From assembly GCA_045661345.1 (NCBI GenBank), contig JAZRFM010000002.1:1-64000 (forward strand): 64,000 nt of DNA, given 5' to 3'. Positions within the stretch are counted from its first letter, which is position 1. Every line of letters begins with the position of its first letter. The translations under genes and the position numbers were made by a program. This DNA comes from RUG12461 sp045661345 (GTDB taxonomy: Bacteria; Bacillota; Clostridia; Lachnospirales; Lachnospiraceae). Below the pieces are notes generated by a model, which was given only the letters and a program-made list of their open reading frames with translations, made no database searches and was not told the origin of the DNA. This document shows positions 1 through 7,988 of the stretch, piece after piece.

Positions 1-469
1 CATTCGGGTAGATGGAGACCATGACGACAGCTTTTGTGTAATCCTCCTTGGACGCATAAGCGCCCTTATCATTTCCCATGATAAAGGTCGTCCCGCCGTC
101 CAGAGCGGTTCCTTTGCCGTAAGCCTTGGCCGATGCAGGCAGCTTATCTCTGGTAGGAACGAAAGTGCCGGTAGCGGGGACGTAAGCCCCGGCTGCATTG
201 TGGGAGTCTGCGTCTCCCCCTGTCCACCACTTCATTCCGGCGGCCGTTGCACTTGCTGAATCCTTCACACCCGCATAGTATAACTCGATGGCAGCGGAAG
301 CGGCCTGGCGCATGGTATAGATATCATAGGCCTCTCTGGATTTTTCAAGCTGCTTCCTGAGGATGGGAATTGCAATTGCGATCAGCACCGCAATGATGGC
401 GATCACGATCAGAAGCTCCGCCATGGTAAACCCTGTTCGGTTGGAACGGAGGTGCTTTTTCATTCTCAT
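1..469 (-). CDS. type IV pilin-like protein (3' end outside the window)
   Basis: A prepilin whose mature form would be a pilus subunit in the membrane and then in the fibre. The N-terminus MRMKKHLRSNRTG is a short basic leader followed by the prepilin peptidase site G/FTMAELLIV; the residue at +5 is the conserved Glu, and a hydrophobic helix runs to AIPI. After it comes LEKSREAYDIYTMRQA, typical of the pilin alpha-1 helix, then a Gly/Ala-rich head. About 156 residues are visible and the gene runs off the left edge. I used the ATG at 467-469; a second ATG two codons later is possible. It is the last visible gene of the pilus locus and lies downstream of a terminator, so it may be expressed less than the pilin before it. 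The class is certain from the leader; major or minor role is not. Confidence 0.88.
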   Translation of the reverse strand, partial: MRMKKHLRSNRTGFTMAELLIVIAIIAVLIAIAIPILRKQLEKSREAYDIYTMRQAASAAIELYYAGVKDSASATAAGMKWWTGGDADSHNAAGAYVPATGTFVPTRDKLPASAKAYGKGTALDGGTTFIMGNDKGAYASKEDYTKAVVMVSIYPN

Positions 470-524
470 AACAATTATCTTTCACTTCCATGAATCAGGC
501 ATCCATGGGGTTTCGGTATTGCTG

Positions 525-555
525 AAAAAGGAGACAGAGCGGATGCTCTGTCTCC
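525..555 (-). terminator. intrinsic terminator between the two pilin genes
   Basis: On the minus strand an 11-bp perfect stem (530-540 with 545-555, arm GGAGACAGAGC) with a 4-nt loop is followed at once by five T residues. It lies about 75 nt after the stop of the 140-residue pilin gene and before the next pilin gene. It should end or weaken transcription from the pilin promoter, so the downstream pilin would get only read-through or its own promoter. Confidence 0.82.
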
Positions 556-630
556 AAAATTAGTATGTATTATGTAGGTGTGCGGTGATGTGAACCGCTG
601 GCTCCATGCTCTTGTCTTAACTTTCCTTGC

Positions 631-1053
631 TTAATTGAAGGTTATAGTAACCGCATTAGTTGAAGTGGTGTATTTCACTGTTGCAGTACCACCTTTTTTA
701 GGAGTACCTGAGATCGTCCCCGGAAGATCATGATTTGCTGACTGCCAATCATCTGTTTGCTGTTTCAAAGTAACAACTGCTTGGAATCCATCTGCAGGCT
801 TTGTATAGGCAATACCGGGCGTGTTATTTTTTTGAAGTGTAGTCTCATCGTCATCAGTAAGAGCTGCAGCTGAAACAACTGCATAAGCAGAACGAATATT
901 AGCCATATCCGTCGCCTCACGGCTCTTCTCCAACTGTGTGGTAAAGATCGGGATTGCGATTGCTACTAAGACGGCGATGATGGCCACAACGATCAGCAGC
1001 TCAGCGAGCGTAAATCCCTTTTTCTCTCTGATTTTTTGAATTATCTTTTTCAT
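631..1053 (-). CDS. type IV pilin, probable major subunit
   Basis: A 140-residue prepilin. The basic leader MKKIIQKIREKKG is followed by the class III cleavage site G/FTLAELLIVV with Glu at +5, then a hydrophobic helix ending AIPIF and the amphipathic helix LEKSREATDMANIRSAYAVV. The small C-terminal head is Thr-rich and has no Cys pair. The ribosome site GGAGGGAG lies about 8 nt before the ATG. It has its own strong-looking promoter upstream and an intrinsic terminator downstream, which makes a short, separately controlled transcript; that arrangement suggests the abundant major pilin, although major status is inferred. PilD, encoded at the far end of the locus, would process it and the PilB/PilC machine would polymerise it. 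Confidence 0.9.
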   Translation of the reverse strand: MKKIIQKIREKKGFTLAELLIVVAIIAVLVAIAIPIFTTQLEKSREATDMANIRSAYAVVSAAALTDDDETTLQKNNTPGIAYTKPADGFQAVVTLKQQTDDWQSANHDLPGTISGTPKKGGTATVKYTTSTNAVTITFN

Positions 1054-1108
1054 TCTGATCTCCCTCCATTTTTATCCATGCAAGTTCAATGACTGCAGGT
1101 TTGTATCT

Positions 1109-1137
1109 ATCATAACTGATATCGGATAAAATCTCAA
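1109..1137 (-). promoter_or_regulatory. sigma-A promoter of the major pilin gene
   Basis: On the minus strand, -35 TTGAGA (1132-1137), a 17-bp spacer and -10 TATGAT (1109-1114) lie about 55 nt before the pilin ATG. Both boxes are near consensus and the spacing is ideal. A second AT-rich box, TATAAT, occurs a little upstream without a good -35. Confidence 0.65.
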
Positions 1138-1203
1138 TAACATTATATGAGCAGGCGTATTTTATCATAGTCGGTGAGAATACCCCGCCAACCCATGCTC
1201 CCC

Positions 1204-2421
1204 TTACATGGAATTGTACATGCTGAACATGGAGCCGTAGGTGGCGATGACGATGAAGCCGCCGATTACACCGATCACGATCAGCATGGTGGGCTCGATC
1301 TTGCGGATCAGCGCCGCAATGGCATTTTCCGTTTCCGTATCGTAGTACTCTCCGATGGTGCGCAGAGTCCCTTCCATTTCACCGGTGCTCTCACCCACCG
1401 CCGTCATATCGGTCAGAATGTCCGGCATGACACCGGCGTCGCGCATGCTGTCCCCCAGTGTTTTTCCTTCTTCGATCTTGCCGGCGAGCTTGCCCACCTC
1501 GGTGCTGACATAGTAGTTGCTGATGACCCGGGCGGTGATGGAGATTGCTTTGATCACGGGCAGCCCCGCGCCGAGCATGGTGGCCATGGAGTTCGCAAAT
1601 TGACGGGCGGAATTCAGCCGCGCAATGTTTCCGAACATGGGGATTTTCAGCGCAAGCTTTGATGTCTTCAGCCTGCCGGTCTCGGTATTGGCGTAGATCT
1701 TGTATGCGATAAAGATACCTGCGATGACCGCGATGATGATCAGGATGTATTTGGAGAAGAAATCCGAGATCCCGATCAGCATCTGCATCATCACCGGCAT
1801 TTCCCCTTCACCGGAGGCAAAGACCTCCGTAAACGTCGGCACCACCTTGACCATGATGACGATGACGACGATAACCGCGATGACAAGCACAAAGATCGGA
1901 TAGGCCAGAGCACTTTTGATCTTTGTTTTCATCTTGCCTTCCTTGTCAAAATGATCGTGCATGGTTTCGAATGCACGGGCCACATTCCCGGATTCCTCAC
2001 CGGCGCGGATGGTCTCCGTAAAGGTCGGCGGCAGAAAGTCGCCCCCGTTTTCCTCAAAGCTGTCGGAAAGGGAACGCCCGCCTTCCACATCCTCCTTCAC
2101 CTGGCGAAGGAGATGCTTTAAGTGCTTGTCCGTCATCTTCCCCTCGATCAGCTCCACGGCTCTCGCAATGGGGACGCCGGACTGCAGGATAATGGCAAAC
2201 TGGCTGCACATCACCGTAAAAGCCTTTGGATCCAGACGTTTTCCGCCTATGTCCATATTCAATATGCCCATAGACTTCTTTTCGTCTTCGGTCTCAAGCT
2301 TCAGGATGATCTTGCAGTTGTCCCGGATACGGGAGGCCGCATCCATCTCGTTGAAGCCCTCGACGACGCCGGAAACCCGCTCTCCGCCTTTTGAAATCGC
2401 AGTGTATTTGTAGGTTTGCAA
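1204..2421 (-). CDS. pilC: type IV pilus inner-membrane platform protein PilC (GspF family)
   Basis: A polytopic platform protein that couples the PilB/PilT motors to the growing fibre. About 405 residues, the usual length for the family, with two tandem T2SSF domains: the first centred on FTVMCSQFAIILQSGVPI, the second on SARQFANSMATMLGAGLPVIKAI. Hydrophobic segments are LAYPIFVLVIAVIVVIVIMV, YILIIIAVIAGIFIAYKIY and a C-terminal one around IVIGVIGGFIVIATYG. The ORF can be extended upstream, but the in-frame AGGAG motif lies 7 nt before a TTG codon at 2419-2421, and starting there gives the family N-terminus MQTYKYTAISKGGERVSG; the longer form would translate its own ribosome site. It follows pilT by about 60 nt in the same operon. 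Confidence 0.93.
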   Translation of the reverse strand: MQTYKYTAISKGGERVSGVVEGFNEMDAASRIRDNCKIILKLETEDEKKSMGILNMDIGGKRLDPKAFTVMCSQFAIILQSGVPIARAVELIEGKMTDKHLKHLLRQVKEDVEGGRSLSDSFEENGGDFLPPTFTETIRAGEESGNVARAFETMHDHFDKEGKMKTKIKSALAYPIFVLVIAVIVVIVIMVKVVPTFTEVFASGEGEMPVMMQMLIGISDFFSKYILIIIAVIAGIFIAYKIYANTETGRLKTSKLALKIPMFGNIARLNSARQFANSMATMLGAGLPVIKAISITARVISNYYVSTEVGKLAGKIEEGKTLGDSMRDAGVMPDILTDMTAVGESTGEMEGTLRTIGEYYDTETENAIAALIRKIEPTMLIVIGVIGGFIVIATYGSMFSMYNSM

Positions 2422-2479
2422 AACAAAACTCCTCCGGACCGGCGGCAAGCAGAGGCTGTGCCGCTACAGATCCTTACAT

Positions 2480-3526
2480 TCAGATCGCGTTCTTTTTGAT
2501 GTATGCCTCATCCTTCGCATAGTGAAGGGCATCCTCTTTGGTGATCAGATTCGCCCGGACGAGCTTCACCAACGCCTGATCCATGGTCTGGCCGCCGATG
2601 GCCGCACTGGTTGCCACGGCGTTGGCAATCTGCGGGGTATTGCCGGTACGGATGAGATTGCGGATCGCGTCCGTCACCACCATCAGCTCGGCTGCAAGGG
2701 CGCGTCCGCCGCCTTTTTTCGGTACCAGCTGCTGCGTCAGCACCGCCACAAGCGTCATGGAAAGCTGCATCCTGATCTGCTGCTGGGCCCCCTCCGGAAA
2801 AACCTGCACGATCCGGTCGATGGAGTCCGAAGCGCTTCCGGTATGGAGCGTACCAAACACGAGATGCCCTGTCTCCGCTGCCGTGATCGCCGTCTCGATG
2901 GTCTCCGTATCACGCATCTCACCGATCAGAATCACGTTCGGATCCTCCCGCAGGCTGGCGCGGAGACCGGTGGCAAAGCTTTTGGTATCCTTGCCCACCT
3001 CCCGCTGGTTAATCACGCATTTGTCCGGCACATAGAGGTACTCCACCGGATCCTCCAGGGTGACGATATGATCATATCTCGTATGATTGATGCAGTTCAA
3101 AAGCGCCGCAAGAGAGGTGGATTTACCGGATCCCGTCTCGCCGGTCACGAGGACGATCCCCTTATGCAGCTTCGTCAGATCCATGACTGCGGGCGGAAGC
3201 CCCAGAGAATCCAGCTCCGGAATCGTGTCACTCAGGATTCTGAGGGCAATGGAGGGAATCCCCTGCTGCTTGAAAATATGCACACGGCAGCGATTTCCGG
3301 CGTAGGTTCCGGCCAGATCCAGCTCCCCTTCCCGTTCAAAGTCGTCATATGCATTTCCCGCAAGCCAGTGTGCCGCATCCACGCAGTCCTCAAAGGTCAG
3401 GATCTCCTCGGACATGCTTTCCAAACGCCCGGAACGGCGATACTTGGGCGGAAGCCCGCAAATAATATGAATATCGCTGGCGCCGTCCTCCCGTGCTTTT
3501 TTTACAAGTTCCTCTACCGTCATCAT
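2480..3526 (-). CDS. pilT: pilus retraction ATPase PilT
   Basis: A hexameric cytoplasmic ATPase that powers pilus retraction. It has 348 residues, typical for PilT, and starts MMTVEELVKKAREDGASDIHII. Visible motifs are Walker A GETGSGKST (near residue 130), the Asp box LEDPVEYL, Walker B VILIGEMRD and the His box GHLVFGTLHTGSA. It lacks the long N-terminal domain and the tetracysteine zinc site of the neighbouring PilB, which supports the retraction assignment over assembly. The ribosome site GGAGA lies 9 nt before the ATG. Its presence with PilB and PilC indicates a dynamic, retractable pilus suited to twitching or DNA uptake. Confidence 0.93.
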   Translation of the reverse strand: MMTVEELVKKAREDGASDIHIICGLPPKYRRSGRLESMSEEILTFEDCVDAAHWLAGNAYDDFEREGELDLAGTYAGNRCRVHIFKQQGIPSIALRILSDTIPELDSLGLPPAVMDLTKLHKGIVLVTGETGSGKSTSLAALLNCINHTRYDHIVTLEDPVEYLYVPDKCVINQREVGKDTKSFATGLRASLREDPNVILIGEMRDTETIETAITAAETGHLVFGTLHTGSASDSIDRIVQVFPEGAQQQIRMQLSMTLVAVLTQQLVPKKGGGRALAAELMVVTDAIRNLIRTGNTPQIANAVATSAAIGGQTMDQALVKLVRANLITKEDALHYAKDEAYIKKNAI

Positions 3527-3586
3527 CTGACTGTCTCTCCTTTCGCCAAAAACTACTCTTCGTCACCAAGAACCTTTTCTGAAAAA

Positions 3587-5299
3587 CTACTCTTCCTCAT
3601 TCACCACCCTGAGTACCTCGCTGGAGGTGGTGATGCCCTCCAATACAAGCCGGATGGCATTGGTTCGCAGGGAAACAAAATGCTCGCCCTCGCGAATCTG
3701 CTCCTCCACTACCTCTCGCCCCATTCTGGCTGCGATGGCGCTCCGCACCTTGGAGGTCACCTGCAGGATCTCAAAGACCGCAATCCGCCCGATATACCCG
3801 GTGTTATAGCAATGGGGGCAGCCTGCGCCTTTGTAAAAGGGCGGAACCCTGCCGGGCAAAAACTCCTTTTCCAGATGGAGCTGCGTCAGCTCCTCTTCGT
3901 CCGGGATGTATTCCTGCTTGCAATGGGGGCAGATCCGCCGCACCAGACGCTGGGAAATGATGCCCCGCAAAGCGGAGGACACGATGTAAGGGTCGACGCC
4001 GATATCAATCAGACGATCCACCGTACCGACCGCATCGTTGGTATGGATGGTGGAAAGAACCAGGTGCCCGGTGATAGCGGCTCTCATGGCGATCTCCGCC
4101 GTCTCCCCGTCACGGATCTCACCGACGGCGATGATGTCCGGATCCTGGCGCAAAATCGCGCGAAGGCCGTTGGCAAAGGTCATCCCGACCTTTTCATTGA
4201 TCTGTACCTGATTGACCCCTTCGAAATTGTACTCCACCGGGTCCTCCAGGGTGACCAGGTTCACCTCCCGCTGGTTGAGCTCGTCAATCATGGTATACAT
4301 CGTGGTGGTCTTACCGCTTCCGGTAGGTCCCACGATCAGGACAACGCCGCTCTTGGCACCGATGATCTTTCTGTATTTGGCCAGGTCGTCCCCTTTCAGT
4401 CCGATCTCCTCCACATTGATCTTTCTGCCGTCCTTGTCGAGAAGTCTGGCAACCATCTTTTCTCCGTAGATGGTGGGGAGGGAGGAAAGACGCACATCAA
4501 TGTTTTTGTCCTTGATGTGTACATTGAAACGTCCGTCAAGGGGGACATTGTGCTCCGCGATATCCATGCCCGCCATGACCTTGATTCTGGAAATGACTGC
4601 TGCCTGCAGATCCTTCGGTACAGCCAGGATGTCACGCATGAGACCATCCACCCGAAGCCGCACCTTCATCTCCGTCTCCTGGGGCTCAAAATGGATATCA
4701 CTGGCACGCTCCATGATGCCGCGCTCGATAATGGAGTTGACCAGCCGGATGGCCGGTGCGGAATCCGCGCCGTCCTCCCCCAGCTGATTCGGGACAAAGG
4801 CGGAGGTGTGATCCTCTTTGGCGGAAAGCCCCGCCTCATGCTTCATCTCTTCGATGGCCTTCGCAGCGCCCTCGTTGGAGTACAGCACCTGGATGGCATG
4901 GTCTATGGCGTCGGCGGTGGAAACCACCGGTACCACCCGCTTTTTGACGGATTTTTTTGCTTCCTCCAGCGCGTAAAAGTTTAAGGGATCGCTCATGGCG
5001 AGGTAGATCTCGTCTCCCACCACACGGATCGGCACCACCTGATACTGCTTGGCGATGTTTTTGGGAAGCGCCTGGGCGAGCTCAGCGGGAATGCTGATCT
5101 TGGAAAGATCCACATACTCGATACCGAGCTGCATCTGCAGCGCCTCGATCAGCTCCATCTCCGTGATAATCCCGGAATGGATCAGCGCCGCACCCAGCCT
5201 TTCCTTGGTCTGTTTCTGGATTTCCAGACCTTTCTGCAGTTCCTCCTCCGTGATGGCGCCTGCCGCCGTCAGGAGCTCTCCGAGTTTTTGATATTTCAA
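3587..5299 (-). CDS. pilB: pilus assembly ATPase PilB
   Basis: The motor for pilus extension, 570 residues. The N-terminal region holds MshEN-type segments (LGELLTAAGAITEEELQKGLEIQ and ALPKNIAKQYQVVPI), of the kind that bind cyclic di-GMP in some homologues. The core has Walker A GPTGSGKTTT, the Asp box LEDPVEY, Walker B DIIAVGEIRD and the His box GHLVLSTIHTNDA. A tetracysteine zinc site (RRICPHCKQ and GCPHCYNTGY) lies near the C-terminus, as expected for PilB/GspE and not for PilT. The start is TTG at 5297-5299, preceded by GAGGAG at 8 nt and overlapping the stop of the PilO-like gene as TTGA, so translation is probably coupled. A short duplicate of its 3' end lies just downstream. Confidence 0.94.
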   Translation of the reverse strand: MKYQKLGELLTAAGAITEEELQKGLEIQKQTKERLGAALIHSGIITEMELIEALQMQLGIEYVDLSKISIPAELAQALPKNIAKQYQVVPIRVVGDEIYLAMSDPLNFYALEEAKKSVKKRVVPVVSTADAIDHAIQVLYSNEGAAKAIEEMKHEAGLSAKEDHTSAFVPNQLGEDGADSAPAIRLVNSIIERGIMERASDIHFEPQETEMKVRLRVDGLMRDILAVPKDLQAAVISRIKVMAGMDIAEHNVPLDGRFNVHIKDKNIDVRLSSLPTIYGEKMVARLLDKDGRKINVEEIGLKGDDLAKYRKIIGAKSGVVLIVGPTGSGKTTTMYTMIDELNQREVNLVTLEDPVEYNFEGVNQVQINEKVGMTFANGLRAILRQDPDIIAVGEIRDGETAEIAMRAAITGHLVLSTIHTNDAVGTVDRLIDIGVDPYIVSSALRGIISQRLVRRICPHCKQEYIPDEEELTQLHLEKEFLPGRVPPFYKGAGCPHCYNTGYIGRIAVFEILQVTSKVRSAIAARMGREVVEEQIREGEHFVSLRTNAIRLVLEGITTSSEVLRVVNEEE

Positions 5300-5913
5300 T
5301 TCTGACTCTCCTCTTCCACCGGAAGTCCTTCGTCCGGGGTTCCGCCCACCATGGTCTCATAGAAGGTCGCGGTGGCATTCACCATGATCCGCCCGCTCCA
5401 GTTCCTGAGATCCGTCTCCCTATCATAAGCCTGCTCGGCAGCACAGCTCAGATCCCCGATCCGGCAGCGGTACTCGCTGTTTTCCAGATCGGTGATGATC
5501 CTTTTCGCCGCCGGATACCCGGTGGTCGTAAACTGGATGGAAAATGCCCTGCGTACCAGATCCCCCTGTCTCGTCAGCTCCGAAAAGGTGATGGCATACT
5601 CCTCCGTACCGCCCAGAATATCGTTTAATGCCGCATACTCCGCTGCGGAGTTGTTGTAGCTGGCCATGTAGGCACCGCGCCCCTCCGGTCCCAGGGCATC
5701 CAACTCCGCCTGCATTCTCTGCAGCTGTCCGATCTTCGCATTCACCGCGATGAGCTCCGTCTCCGCGGACTGCTTTTTCGCATCCGCTTCCGCAATGCCG
5801 TTTCGCACCGGTGAATCCACCAGCCAGTAGTATGCGAGCACAATCAGAATGGCTGCCAGAATCACGATCAGCACTTTTTCTCTTGTGGTAAAATCCCTGC
5901 TTAATACTTTCAT
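5296..5913 (-). CDS. PilO-like pilus alignment protein
   Basis: A 205-residue bitopic membrane protein. A cytosolic start MKVLSRDFTTREK precedes one transmembrane helix (VLIVILAAILIVLAYYWLV, about residues 13-32), then a coiled coil rich in Ala, Glu and Gln (about 40-75) and a C-terminal alpha/beta domain. This is the layout of PilO/GspM, which pairs with PilN in the inner-membrane alignment complex. Sequence similarity to named PilO proteins is weak by eye; the call rests on architecture and on the gene order pilM-N, pilO, pilB. The ATG overlaps the PilMN stop as ATGA and its own stop overlaps the pilB TTG start, so the three are translationally coupled. Confidence 0.75.
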   Translation of the reverse strand: MKVLSRDFTTREKVLIVILAAILIVLAYYWLVDSPVRNGIAEADAKKQSAETELIAVNAKIGQLQRMQAELDALGPEGRGAYMASYNNSAAEYAALNDILGGTEEYAITFSELTRQGDLVRRAFSIQFTTTGYPAAKRIITDLENSEYRCRIGDLSCAAEQAYDRETDLRNWSGRIMVNATATFYETMVGGTPDEGLPVEEESQN

Positions 5914-7595
5914 TGTGCCTCCGTCTCCATCTCCATTTCCACTTCCGGCGCAACCCTGCCGTTCAAGATGACTTCGATGCTTGCCGTCACGGTGGAAATG
6001 CTCCCTTCCTCGGTCTTATCCTCCTTCACAGCGGTGGTCATGGTGCTGTAGCTGACCAGCTCATCCTCATTGATGTCCTGTATGATCCGGTTTACCTGTT
6101 CCAGGGTAATCCCCACGATCCTGAGGGTGAGGACATTTTCGGAAACCGACCAGTACTCCACCTCGCATTTCCCGATGACCCGTTCATCCAGAAGCCGCAG
6201 CACGTCTTCCCGTTCCACCTGCGCCAGCTCCTCGGGGGTCATATTTTCGAAGGTATAGTGAGCATATTCATCCTGTGTCAGATCGTACCCCGCCAGAATC
6301 TCATAGGCGTCCGTCAGCTCCCGCTCCGCCTGCGCCGCAGCCGACTGTGCCGAAACAAGCTTTGCAAAACGTCCCGCCACTCCGAAGATGGAAAAGAGGG
6401 TGGCACCTGCAATGATGAGAATGATGGCGATAACCGCGGTTCTCAGATCCAGTCTGGTCTCTCCCACACCGGCCAGATTGATCTCCCGCTTGGTGGGAAC
6501 CTTGCCCTTGGACTTCGCTACAAGCTCCCCCTTGTCCTGCGTGATTCCGATGGCCTGTACATAAGAGGAATACCCCTCCCTGTTCATGGAGGGCTGCAGC
6601 AGCTCTCTGGCGTGGTGCACATTCAGATCGATGGATTGCTGGATGGTCTCCAGCAGGGATTCGTTCAGCAGGCCGCCACCCGCCAGATAGACATCCTCCA
6701 GATTGCTGTCCGGATTGGAAAAGCGGTAAAAGTTCAAGGCCCGCATAAGCTCCATGGTGATGTTGTCATAAGCGCTCCGGCAGTATTCCGAGTACTGGCA
6801 GTTTTCATAATTGGACAACAGATAGGTGTGGGCGAGGTGTACATCCACATTCAGGTTTTCCGCGATAACATCGTCCAGCACGGAAAGTCCCACATCCAGA
6901 GTCCTGGTGACTTCATAACGCTCACCCTTGAAAATGTGCATCCGGATCGCCCTGTGCCCCAGATCCAGCACGCAGTACTCTTTTTCGGGATCTCCGTTTG
7001 CCCTGATAAGGGAAATAAAGGCACTCATGGTGGGGGCTGCTTTGACGAGCTTCAAGCCCGCTTTTTTCACAAAACGACGAACGGATTCCAGGGTTTCTTT
7101 TTGTACGGCCACCGCCATCAGGGACATGGTGTCCCCGGCTTCTTCCGACGCGGCATTTGCATCCGGCGCTGCACCGGGATCGGGAGCCAGGTCCGCTGGC
7201 ACAGCCGGTTCCGGCGCGCTGTCATGAACCGTCTCCTCCCCCGGCAGCATGGCGTAATCATACACATACTTCTGGGGCTCATCCGAGATAAAATCCGCAA
7301 ATTCGTAGGGCAGATTTACCCGCAGCTGATCCGGCGTCATCTTCGGCATCCTGATGGTTCTGGAATAAATGTTTTCATTCTGGAACACATATGCCGCGAG
7401 ATTGCAGCGGATCCCGTTTTTCTTCATGGTTTCACGGAGAAACTCTCCCATGGATTCCTCTGATACGACCCTGTTGTTTTGTATCAGATTTAGCGGAATC
7501 GGCTCTATCGCCACCTTTTCCACCGTTTTTCCGTTGATCAGTGCCAGCTTTAACGTATCGTGGCCGACATCAATTCCGAGAATTCTCTTTGCCAT
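5910..7595 (-). CDS. pilM: PilM-PilN fusion protein of the type IV pilus platform
   Basis: 561 residues. The first two thirds match PilM, an actin-fold cytoplasmic protein: MAKRILGIDVGHDTLKLALI is the phosphate-1 strand, CVLDLGHRAIRMHIF the second phosphate loop, and VYLAGGGLLNESLLE the adenosine motif. A Pro/Ala-rich linker (about residues 125-150) interrupts the domain. After about residue 375 comes a PilN-like unit: a short cytosolic stretch LAGVGETRLDLR, one transmembrane helix (AVIAIILIIAGATLFSIFGVAG, about 380-402), a coiled coil and a small periplasm-type domain. In most bacteria PilM and PilN are separate and bind through the PilN N-terminus; here they are one chain. It starts 6 nt after the preceding small gene and is coupled to the PilO-like gene. 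Confidence 0.85.
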   Translation of the reverse strand: MAKRILGIDVGHDTLKLALINGKTVEKVAIEPIPLNLIQNNRVVSEESMGEFLRETMKKNGIRCNLAAYVFQNENIYSRTIRMPKMTPDQLRVNLPYEFADFISDEPQKYVYDYAMLPGEETVHDSAPEPAVPADLAPDPGAAPDANAASEEAGDTMSLMAVAVQKETLESVRRFVKKAGLKLVKAAPTMSAFISLIRANGDPEKEYCVLDLGHRAIRMHIFKGERYEVTRTLDVGLSVLDDVIAENLNVDVHLAHTYLLSNYENCQYSEYCRSAYDNITMELMRALNFYRFSNPDSNLEDVYLAGGGLLNESLLETIQQSIDLNVHHARELLQPSMNREGYSSYVQAIGITQDKGELVAKSKGKVPTKREINLAGVGETRLDLRTAVIAIILIIAGATLFSIFGVAGRFAKLVSAQSAAAQAERELTDAYEILAGYDLTQDEYAHYTFENMTPEELAQVEREDVLRLLDERVIGKCEVEYWSVSENVLTLRIVGITLEQVNRIIQDINEDELVSYSTMTTAVKEDKTEEGSISTVTASIEVILNGRVAPEVEMEMETEAQ

Positions 7596-7601
7596 GCTCC
7601 T

Positions 7602-7985
7602 CTACTCTCTCCCATGTAAATCACAATAGATCTTATATCCATCGCCGTCTAATCTTTTCACAATCACATAACGCCCGCCGCCGGGGCAGGTATCCTCCAG
7701 TGATCGGATCTCGCTGGTGGCGGCAGCCTCCGCCTCCTCCGGCGTCATCTCCGGATTCATGATGAATTCGTCATCCAGCTTTCGCTGCGCCGAACCGATC
7801 GCAATGCTGCATTCTTTCCGTTCCGACTCCTCTTTGACATTCATTGCGGCGCCCCAGATGATCGGGATCGAAAGGGCGAGCACCGCAAGGGCCATAATGA
7901 CCACAAGCCGCGACATACCGGCAGTTGGGTGGATCGCCGCGAGGCGTGTGATTCGGTTGCTTTTTATATAATGGTTTCCATTCAT
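7602..7985 (-). CDS. small anchored pilin-like protein of the pilus operon
   Basis: 127 residues with one hydrophobic helix (RLVVIMALAVLALSIPIIWG, about 26-46) after a basic leader. There is no G/FTxxE cleavage site, so it may stay as a membrane anchor. The C-terminal part has DTCPGGGRYVIV followed by YKIYCDLHGRE; a Cys-Pro-x-Gly-Gly segment with a later Cys-x-x-His-Gly is a recurring ending of many Bacillota prepilin heads, so this looks like a pilin relative with a degenerate leader. The start ATG is only 3 nt after the stop of the upstream ATPase gene and has a poor ribosome site, so the 5' end may have been altered when the ATPase genes were inserted. Function unknown. Confidence 0.6.
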   Translation of the reverse strand: MNGNHYIKSNRITRLAAIHPTAGMSRLVVIMALAVLALSIPIIWGAAMNVKEESERKECSIAIGSAQRKLDDEFIMNPEMTPEEAEAAATSEIRSLEDTCPGGGRYVIVKRLDGDGYKIYCDLHGRE

Positions 7986-7988
7986 CCT

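Noticed and set aside
2522..4984. Plus-strand open frame of 820 codons across pilT and pilB
   Set aside because: It lies antisense to two clear ATPase genes with complete motifs, has a low-complexity His/Arg/Gly-rich translation and no ribosome site. It is a shadow frame.
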